Shown: positions 1 to 10,100 of the stretch, one piece after another | How the letters are laid out: the number at the start of each line of letters is the position of its first letter | Position numbering within the stretch: the stretch's first letter is position 1 | NCBI GenBank assembly: GCA_028565635.1 | Contig: JAOXYB010017497.1 | Location: 2,643-18,696, forward strand | Origin: Phoronis ovalis | Taxonomy: Eukaryota; Phoronida; Phoronidae | Direction: 5' to 3' | DNA: 16,054 nt | Notes under the pieces: generated by a model | Seen by the model: the letters and a program-made list of their open reading frames with translations, nothing else | What the model was told of the DNA's origin: nothing | Databases searched by the model: none | Made by a program: the position numbers and the translations under genes

Positions 1-977
1 GCAGGTGTTAAATGTAATGTAGTTATTTTGATTTATTTTCTAAGTCTGATATTTTTTTAATTGTTTGTCTGGATTATTTTCTCTTTTGTTACCTGTAAGA
101 AAAGTGAAATGTAGCAACAAATGTTTTGAGGTTTCTGCATCAGAATTCGGAGCAGTTTAATTTGGCAAATGCTGATATATTAAGGTAGTTAATTTTGTTC
201 TTCACAATTAATTCACACTTATGCTTTAAGATAAATCTTAGGTAATTAAATAAGTAAAGTGGACACAAGTATACATATTTTGAAAGCATACAAGTTAAAC
301 ATATAAATCTGTAATTTATTTTTCTATAAGTACATGTAGATCATGTTACCTGTACTGAGACCATTTTGGGTTAAAGTGTTTAGTGTTTGAAGTGTACAAT
401 TCAAAAGAAATACGTCAAAAACCGTTAAAGCTATATAATTAAAACTCTGCACAAGTGATCTTTACATATGTAGCTACAAAACTGTCTCAAAATTTTGAAT
501 TTTACCTTGTTCAAATGATATAAATTTTCAAAGATTACGCATTAGAAAAAATTAACAAAATTGAGGTGACAAAACTTTGATTATTCATATTTTTTTAACC
601 AAGTAAAATTTCAAAAATCTTAGACACTGTTTTGTGGCAATATTATATGTAAGGAATATTTGTGCAAAGTTTCAACTATGCAGTTGATTTGTATTCTTTT
701 GAGTTTTGCGTTTAAAAATTTAAAGCTTTAACCCCGGCAAAATGGTAACCACACAGGTCACATGATCTACTCAGAGAAATGTAAATTACAGATTTAAAAA
801 GTTTGAGTTGTATACTTTCAAATATATATTCTTTTATTTGTCTATCTCTTCGTTTAAATGACTAACACTTAACTAAACGTATCAAGTATGACTAAACTGG
901 GCCGAACAATATTCACTACGTACCTTAAAAGAGGTATTTTCATGAATAAACTGAGATAAAGTTATTTCCATCTGTAG
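1..977 (+). other. 3' part of an intron inside the CH2-encoding region
   Basis: No coding exon is visible here. The stretch ends in the acceptor tttccatctgtag immediately before the first exon of the window, which enters in phase 1 and so needs a G from an upstream exon. The intron is A+T rich and much of it (about 272-829) is a long imperfect inverted repeat described separately. Nothing else was recognised. Confidence 0.85.
272..829. repeat. large imperfect inverted repeat (foldback, MITE-like element)
   Basis: The left arm (about 272-540) and the reverse complement of the right arm (about 565-829) align over most of their length. Anchors include TTGAAAG(C/T)ATACAA, AAATCTGTAATTTA, GTAGATCATGT(T/G)ACCTGT, ACCATTTTG, CTCAAAAGAA or close variants, and TTTACATAT/TTACATATAA near the centre at about 550. 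Similarity may continue weakly outward to about 205 and 880. The arms have diverged, with many substitutions and small indels, so the copy is old. No transposase reading frame is present, so it would be non-autonomous if it is a transposon. No target-site duplication could be assigned. Confidence 0.7.
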
Positions 978-1126
978 ATGTGAACACAAATAACCCAGAT
1001 AAGAAGTCCATCATGATGTATTTGATGTGTTGCTTCCAAGTTCTTCCGCATGAAAATATAGTTCTTGAAGAGAAAGACGTTATTGCTGCTGAGATTTCGG
1101 AGGAACTTCAAAGTGCCAAAAATGAG
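978..1126 (+). CDS. DMD: dystrophin exon a: end of CH2 actin-binding domain and start of linker
   Basis: Residues 1-50 of the window protein. It begins in phase 1 (split GAT codon) with DVNTNNPDKKSIMMYLMCCF and then QVLPHENIVLEEKDV, which match the last helix of the second calponin-homology domain, part of the N-terminal F-actin-binding module. Human DMD exon 8 starts at the same Asp codon in the same phase (from memory). The following acidic stretch is linker, shorter than in human. The chosen end is GAG|GCAAGT, a GC donor; the only other phase-compatible donor is GT at 1133, which would add Ala-Ser. The following intron (1127-1450, 324 bp) holds nothing else recognised. Confidence 0.93.
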
Positions 1127-4100
1127 GCAAGTGTAACTGTATATCGGAATAAACACTGATGAGAACTGCTACATACATTGGTAGTAATAAATAGCCTGTA
1201 TACCTATAACAAGGTAGAGATAAAGTATGCATGTTCGATTTTTTGCCAAACAAACTGAATAAACAACCTAACAGGGTTTTAGGTTTCCATATACATTCAA
1301 TCTTGGTATACTTTGACAGTGGAATAAGCGAATAAATGCTATTACCTATAATACATAAACCACTCGTATGCACTTGTTTAGAGGGTCAGAAATTTGATAA
1401 AATAATGTTTCAAGATACGTAAGCCTGCAATTGAAACCTTTATTTTACAGAGTGATTCGGGGTCGAGCCGCCACAGTGTTGTAAGCTCACAGTCCGTTGA
1501 CTATAATTCATTCAATAAATCATTAGAATCGGTGCTTGCCTGGTTGCTTCAAGCTAAAGACTCGCACAGTCAACAAGGAGAAATCGGCGATGTGGTACAA
1601 CAAGTGAAGGAACAGTTTCATGAACATGAGGTAATCATTTCTATCTGAGCTTATATTCTCATATTATTCCCGACAACTAAAATCGTATTGGTCTTGAAAG
1701 CTACCATAGCCCCAATACATTTAGACATGTGACATATAACATTCTGTTGTCGTTCTGTGAACATTCTTCTTGTACACTAACTAGATTGTTTACTTCATTC
1801 AGGCATTCTAACACCTCGATAAACATTGTGCTGCTACTCCATAGTTACCCGATCATCCTAAAATGAGTATCATTTTATATGCGAATGGGAACTATATTCA
1901 GATCTAAGAACCAAATACATTCCATTGAAGTACTTGAAAGAACCCAATGTATACATAGTTACTCAATTGTTTAGGTGTAAGAATGAAACTATAATTAAAG
2001 AATTCGTTAAATATGTCTACTGTGCAACAAAATGTAGGGAAAAACCTTAACTGAACAAGAAAATGAAAATGTAAAATTGTACGTTCTTTGTTTTTATTTC
2101 TACATGATTGTATGGAACTGTATAATTTTGTACTTTGGGCTAGACGCCTTAAGGGCACCTGTTCTTTGCGTTATTTATAAAGTCGGACCAAACTTTATTC
2201 GCTAAGAGGCACTAGCCATCAGGTTATAGGACTTTTCAATGTGCAATTTTTCGATCGAGAATATGTAACAACGCTGAGGAGTTAGAACACTTGGGTAAAT
2301 CAATTTATACAAAAAAAAATTCATTCTTGAAATAAGTAAAAAAAATGTGAATTTATTTTTGTATAGACGTAGACAGGCTCAAAATAGACTAAGTGCCTTT
2401 AAATAGAGACCTGAAATAAATGGACACTGGTGCTGAATATAATGTCATTCTTTAGTGACTTTTATAAATCTGTGCTGTAAACTGAAGCGACGGATTCCTG
2501 TTTACTCGCAGTTTTAAAATTGTTTATATTTGTTGCAGGATTTCATGATGGAATTGACGAGGCATCAAGATAAAGTAGGCAACGTTCTCCAGGAGGGTAA
2601 CTTACTTATAGCAGAGAGTAACATAACGGAGCAACAAGAAACAGAAATCAGACTACAGATGGGCGTCCTTAATAACCAATGGGAGGAACTACGCGTCAAC
2701 GCTATGGACAGGCAAAGCAGGTATGATATGTTCATACTTTTAAATATAGATTTAGTTCATTATTCTCTGTGGCAGCTGTAAGGGACACCATAGAAATCAA
2801 CAATAGTTTTTTATTGCTAGGAAGCAACATGTGAGCAAGTAACTACACATAAACTTTGAGCTGTAAGGGTCTCGGGTAGTTCCTGGAGAAATATGGGTGG
2901 GGAGATGGATGTTGGAGCGGCTTAGTCAAATAGGTAATAGACCATGCCAGTTAAAGAATTATTGCATGGGTTTGTAGCAATTTGATGTCTCGTGCTTGCC
3001 TGAAAATTTCTTAACCCTTTCACATGGCTCGACAACAAAACTTTGGATATCGGCTCATTTTACTGTACTTTTACAGATGTACAAGGCAGCAGAATCATTC
3101 AATATATTAAAACATGTCTCACTTCTTTCATTTATTGTTCATCTTAGGTTACAACATGTGCTAATGGAGCTTCAACAAAGACAGCTTGATGACCTGAGTG
3201 ACTGGTTAAGTCAAATGGAGAAGCATGTGCAAGCTCACAGTACTGTAGGTACAGATCTAGAAAGCATCAGGAAACAAGTACAGGATCACAAAGTAAGTCG
3301 GAAGATGGCATACTATTGTTAGTTCTCTCGCCCACTTTCGTTACCGCTACACCGATTTGTTACTGAATGTTTATCACAATCGCTGATGAAATGTAAAAAA
3401 GAAGCTCGCTCGTTTGTGCTTATGATAAAGAGTGATACTTGAATGGATTGCCATAGCTCGTGGTACTGATACAGTGTTAGAAAATAAACGTACGTGTAAA
3501 TTTTTTTTTTTCCGTACAAACTGACAACACAAGGAATGATGCAAAAAGCTTAGCCCAGGGAAGATGTAGTTGATTCATTTATGTAATAAACTATTTTGTT
3601 AAAATTTCTATTTTCGCAGGCATTGCAGGAACATTTAGAGGAACAGCAAGAGAAAGTAAACAGTTTACAGAACATGGTGGTCGTCGTGGATGAGAACTCG
3701 GATAGTGGTAACCCAGGTTAATGTTAGGAATAAACGTGTTCAAAAAACTGAAATAAACATCCTGTTGTTAGAAAAGTAAACAAGTTAAATAATGCATAGG
3801 AGTTGGAGCGATAAACTTTTTGACTTCAATTTTAATATACAATGTATGATACAGTTAGCTGATTGTCTGCAATGGAATCTTATGCATCCACTTGCACATA
3901 ATGTAGACATGTAAATTTGATGTAATTTCAGTATTTGGTAAGATGTTAGGCGTAACTTAATCAGACCTTCTCTTTTGTAAGAGTCCTCGTTCTGTACTAC
4001 TGCGACATCCATTGTGGAATTTAGTTGGAACAGAATCCTTAAGCATGCAATCAACATTATATTGATGAGTACGTTTATCTTGTTACAGCTTATGAGTCAT

Positions 4101-7100
4101 TAGAACAACAACTGGAGGTTCTCGGTCAGCGGTGGGCAACAGTGTGTAAATGGACGGAGGAACAATGGCTGACACTGCAAGAAATTTTACAAAAATGGCA
4201 GGTTTATAATGAAGAGAAAATAGTCTTCGATGATTGGTTGAGAGAAAGTGAAGGCATTCTGGGCCATATGCGATTGGTGGATATGGCCATCCCCAGTGAA
4301 GTTGTGCAGCAGTTGAAAAATTTGAAGGTTAGTTATTTTTAGGCAGTCTGTTACATCTTTGTACTGGGTCAAATGCAGTTTTTGTGGTGTGCTGTTATGT
4401 TTTTACTGTCTATCTAGTAGCAGAGAGCCTAAAAACGCACAGTATACAGTATTAGAATCCATGTTCTTGATTAGTATCAATTGTAATTCTTGTGTTAATA
4501 ACTAACGCATTTTCATGAGTCAAAATTTGGGTTAAGCCAGATGGGCAAGAAGGAAAGCATTTTTTGTATTACTTTTTATTAAACTGCATACTACAGACTA
4601 ACAGACTTGTGTTTTGTGCCATTCTGTTAGCATTGTCTGAAATAATCCAAAATCAAAAAGCCAGCCAGTATAGATAAAAATGTCTCTTGTTTTCAGTTAA
4701 TTGAACAAAATATGGACACACAAATGCAGCGATTTGACAGATTGAACACAACTGGACAGAAAATCCTGCAGAATGCCAAAGGTGACCAGAGAGTCACTGA
4801 AGAAGTCAACAGACAACTTGACGAGTTCCATGATCGATGGGAAAATCTTGTGCATCAGATGGACTTCATGACCAAAGAGGTAACTTAAAAACATAGACAT
4901 CTTCAGTAATTGAATAAGCATGAATTAATAACTTTCTAAGCTATGACAAAAGGCTAGAAGGTTTCCCTGCTAGGTGTCGCCTTCTACCAGATAATCAAAT
5001 ATTTCATGCATACTTGTGCTTGTCACTGTTATCATAAGGCAGTGAATATTGCATGTGTTTTACTCGCATGCTAGGCAGAATGCGTCGGCAGCATGAACAT
5101 TTTGTCATAAGCACCATTTGCAGGAACTTCAAGACCTGACATAATTTTGGAATGAATGATCCAGAATCAAATTTTTGATCATTTCCAATATGGCTGACTA
5201 GTGGCTATGTTTGTTCCGGAGACACGACGTATGATTCTGGGGAATTCTTGTTAAAATACGGTGGAGATTGGTGCTGCCAGCTAGTTAATCATAGAGCACC
5301 CTAAGAGTTGAATGCGTATGCACAACCATTTATGTGTATTTAAAAAACTTTCGTTAAATACGAAAGACGTGAGGTGTTGTTTGCAGTTATTGCTGCATTG
5401 CTGTAAGACCAGCTGTTTCGTACATAGCTCACTTTTATCCCACTGGGCCTGGTTAAAGCACATATGTATGATTTCTTTCCTAGATTTCCCAGTCAGGACT
5501 TGATATTCCCAGCCTACTTGAAGCTGAAGAAAAAGAAACTGTCATTACACAGACTAAGACAACAATGAGTTACTCATCGTCTCCAAAGAAGCCACGGCAT
5601 CACAGCTCACTCAAATTGGAGTTTGACGCTAATGTACAAGTCATCTGCGATTGGTTGGATAGAACTGAGGCTAGTTTGGATCTGTTGACAAAAGATATGC
5701 CAAATAGCGAAGAGCAGTTAATGCTAGAAGAACAAAAGGTGCTAGTTAAGGTCAGAGATGTTTTATTGAATCAACTTATATTAGTGCTGTATTAATTTAT
5801 TTCATCGTGATCCTTCTCGGAATAAGCAGTAGTTGTGCTGGGTATTATATTGATGTGTCAGATTTATCCGCTTAGAAGCCATAGCTAGGTTTAGTAAGTG
5901 TGACCAATTTTTCATCCTGAAATTTTATTTCAGGATACGGAACAAGAAGTTGAAAAGCACACAAGTGTTTATGAACTTGTGCTGGACTTGAATGTAAAAT
6001 TAAAAGAGGAACTTAATTCAGGTACGTATAGAAAGTTTAATCATCTTGGATTGGCTAGAAATCAAGACGACTTGAACGTAATTTTAAAATAAAAATCTTT
6101 AAAAAAAAACGCAACAAACTCTTTCGTAACATACAACCTATTGCTTGGAACTGGCAACCATGCTTCTGTAATAGCTTCAAAAATGCGTGACTGTGTGAAA
6201 TGATTTGATTTTTCAGCTGGCGAGTCGTCGGAGACGGTGGAGAAAACTGTTGAAGAAATAGAAAGTCGTTGGAAAGTTATTGCCAGTCTGCTGGAAAGCA
6301 CACAGCAGCGTGTTAATGTTGCCTTGGAAACTAAGCATTTTCATGATGAATTAAATGCCTTACAAGAAATCTTGGTGAGCTATGAGAAATGGGTTGGAAC
6401 TGCTGATAGAATTGCAGAAGAAGCCACTGAAATTAGCCGACAGTTGGAACAATGCAGGGTTAGTGTAGAAAAATAAAATTGTCTGAATGTTAAACATGCA
6501 ACAAAAAAAATAATCCTTTCTACAATTTTTAGTGGCACTTATATTACAGATGTTTGAGAAGAATTTTGTGAGACTTTAACAGAAATGGCATCATTTCAAT
6601 GCATGGCATTGTACACCTCATGTATCACTCAGAAATGTCTTTTCTTTATTAATCTCTCTTGCTGTACCATCCTGTTCCTAAATAATGTATTAATTTGTGA
6701 TGTACACCTCCTTTCAGGTGAAACTGAAAGCCATGAAATCTCACGAGGATCGTGTCGACAAATTGAACCAGTATGTGAAAGACATGTTAGAGATGCCTAC
6801 TACTGCCACAGATATTTCTGAAATTCTTGATGGATTTAATAATCGCTGGGATGAAACGTTTGAAAAATTAGGTAAAATTATGCTCGCACGAAGTTTGTGT
6901 ATGTATTAGTGATTTCAAGCGATATAATCTGGTTTCACTGTAAAGAGCATTGTGGCTAAAAGAGTTAGTAAAGAATATCTGAATTGTAATTAGCAGGTGG
7001 CATAATCTAAGCTAAAACACATTTTATTTGTTTGCCTATTATTTGCATTTTTAGAACACCTCCCTTTTCTGAATTCCTAGATAGTAGAAACATCAACATA

Positions 7101-10100
7101 ACATTTATACCATAGTTTGTCATTGCCTTTAACCTTTAGCCTCCTCTGAATGTAAATGTATATGCATGTTTGTTTTCCCCGTTCCTTGTTATATCACTAC
7201 CCTGTTTGTTCTTACCTTCTGCTTCAGAAGTTGCGGATGGTTGTAAGTTTTATGCAGGAATGTTGTGCACATTCAGATACATTGCTAAAGTTTTTACTGT
7301 TTCATTTTGTTTCTGCTAGCTAGCATATTAAGTTTTATTGTCAGTTACGTTACTGTTGGTATATGCATGTGTTCATTAAGTTATGTGACAAAAATACGGA
7401 CAAAAAACGCTTTTGCTAACATAGAAATTGTGTGCTGAAGTAGTAATACAAGTCTGAATTATGTTTTATATTAAATTTATCTAATTATGTATTTTTATTG
7501 CTGTGAATGAGCTTTAAAGTACTGTTGTCATCTATAAGTTGGTTTCATTATTTGCAGTAAGCTATGTAATCATGCTGCGTTTTCATTACAAACATTGGGT
7601 CAACTTAACTTTTGTAAGGAAAATGGGTTATAAGTTTGACATTCAGTTAGCGATGCTCTTGAAGTTTGATGTGGTCACTCAAAATATAAATTATTTTATG
7701 GTATGCATGTAATTTTAAGGAGCTGGTGCAGGTCATATTTGCTTTGCATTGTAAATCAATCCTCTTTATTTCTAAAATAATTTTTTTTTTCATTTTTTGT
7801 AACTCAGATAAGGGTATTGTTTGTAGGAGTAGTTTCATTCATTGTATTTTTCTTGCAGTGAAACGACAGACAGCCTTAAATCGTGCTTACGAGCTTGCCC
7901 CACCAAAAGCTTACTTAGAAGCCATGGAAGCCTTAATGAAGTGGATCGAAGGAGTAGAAGAACTACTACAGTCGGAAAGTTTTTGTGTCACTGACATTGA
8001 CAGCATGGAGGAACAGCTTCAACAGTATCGGGTAAAAGTTCAAATCAAGATATGTTAAAACTAAAAGTAGTTGGTCCCTTTTACATTGGATTTAAAATGC
8101 AAAATTCAGAGGCTTCTGGTTTTTATCAAAACTCCATTAATAACATACTGTGTTAGTAGTCTGCTTATCCCGATATTTTTGTACACGTATGAAACAATCC
8201 ATCCACTTTTGAGATAACAGCCTTGGGCTAAACATTTGACTTGCGTACTTTATCTTTTGTAGTGACTAATAGGAGTAATTGCACATGGTTGATAAATGCA
8301 TTATGGCTTCACGCTTCACTACTGAAAACTGTATTTCTCAGTGATTTTTTAGTTGTAAACTGCTCGCTATTTTCAGGATCTACGACAAGCCATTGTTGAC
8401 CACACTTCTGGGCTGGACTATATAAACTCCACGGGTGAAGATTTATTGGAGCGTGCTGGCACTGAACAGCGAAGCGAAAAATTGGAATCGGACCTCAAAA
8501 CTTTAAATGTACGCTGGGAGGCTATAAGCTCGGAAATTGATGAAAAAATTAAAAAGTTGGAATGGGGCGTAGAAAATTTACGCCAATTGCAAGTAAGCAG
8601 TTTTCTGTAGTATGCATGCTTTCTTGTATATGTATAGGTATATGTATATGACACATGACTAGTTTATGTATTCTGGATAAAATACAAAGGAATTACCAGT
8701 ATTCAGTTAATTTGTTGAAGATGTACCCATGTAGTGTTGTTTCAGACTCTGTTGTAAATTCCATAAATGAAAATAATATGACCTCTATGTTCACTTTCAT
8801 TATTGTATTTTGGCGTTTGATTTATTAGGAAATATAAATAGTGGAATGGGGGGAGTAATGCTGCAGTTAATAACAGTAAAACAACTACTAACTGACAGAG
8901 GTAATGTGAAACGCTCCAATTTAAGCAGTAATGTTCTTTTAATATTACAGAGTCAAGTTGCCGGTTTGAATCGATGGATGGATGACATGGCTGTCTTCTT
9001 GCATTCCCAGCAGCCCATAGTAGGTGAAGCAGAAACGCTGGGAAAGCAGGTAGCAGAAAGTGAGGTAAACATCTGCTTCTGTTAAGTACCAATCTTTTGT
9101 TTGACTATGTAATTTTCCCAGATAATTTTAAAATGTGAAGTACCTCAAGAAATCTTGTGACAAATTTACTGTTCTTGTAAGCAAAAGTTTATTGTTGCTG
9201 TAAGTTAAACGTGCCTAAGAGGTTTAATGTCAAAATGAATTTTTTGTATCAGAGATATTAGATAGCATGTGCGACTACACAATTTATTTTAAATTAGAAT
9301 AATTTTAACAAAGGCTGAAATTCTAGAAGTTACCGTTTATTAGGTAGGAAAGCTAAAATCTTTCCTTCTTTGCGGATTCTAACCATAAATAAATGTGTCG
9401 AGCAGTATTATAAATATACATGATACATATCGTCTTGTTTTTTCTTTTTTCTGTAGGGAGCTGTGGATGACACTGCTGTACTCCAGGAGACAGTTAACAA
9501 CATCAACAACGTCGGGGAAAAACTTATTGCAGAGGCAGATAGTAAATTCTCCGCAAAATTGGAGACGGACATTGAAGAACTAAACAAAAGATGGAAAGAA
9601 ACACTACAGCTATCTCGAGAACAGAACAGCAAATTGAAAGATTCTTTAAAGAAAACGGAAGGTGTAGACAAAGATATTGTTGAATTAAGTAACTGGGTGG
9701 CTACAGTGGAGCGAAGTTTACCTGATGAAGTAAAATCATTTGCTGATTTACAGACAGCTGCTAAACAGTATAAGGTATGGAAAGTGTATCTCCGCTTTAA
9801 AAGTCAGTATTAAGATTAAATATTAAGTTCAGAATATTCCAGTCTCAATAAATCCATGCATTAGTGTTCTGTGCATTATCATCTAATGCCTGATTTTAAT
9901 CTCTTCTGCTTTCGTTTATTATATAGATTTATATACAGAACACTAACAGATGGATTGTTCCAGACTGAGATTATTCAAGATTTGTTTCCGATGTAATTTG
10001 CGAACTTACCTTCTTTTTCTTTTCACTGCAGAAATTGAAAGCAGATCTACAAGAGAAGCAGGTGCAGGTAAATGAGATTGACACGACATGCGATGAAATT

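Noticed and set aside
5160-5240. Short inverted pair CCAGAATCA / TGATTCTGG in the R3/hinge 2 intron
   Set aside because: Only nine bases pair convincingly with no consistent extension, so chance is the simplest explanation.
9050-9055. Internal donor CAG|gtagca near the end of the R7 exon
   Set aside because: It is in phase but a weaker match, and would remove five residues from helix B that align with vertebrate dystrophin; a minor alternative cannot be excluded.
8742-9092. 116-codon reading frame on the - strand over the R7 exon
   Set aside because: It overlaps a well-supported coding exon on the + strand and its translation has no recognisable domain; it is a shadow of the exon and intron sequence.
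9408-9671. 87-codon - strand frame over the R7/R8 exon
   Set aside because: Antisense shadow of a long, strongly supported coding exon; the Ser/Leu-rich translation is typical of reversed coiled-coil codons.
10068-10073. Strong internal donor CAG|gtaaat in the R8 exon
   Set aside because: Using it would delete most of R8 and break the phase with the next exon. The sequence after it stays open and keeps R8 helices B and C intact.
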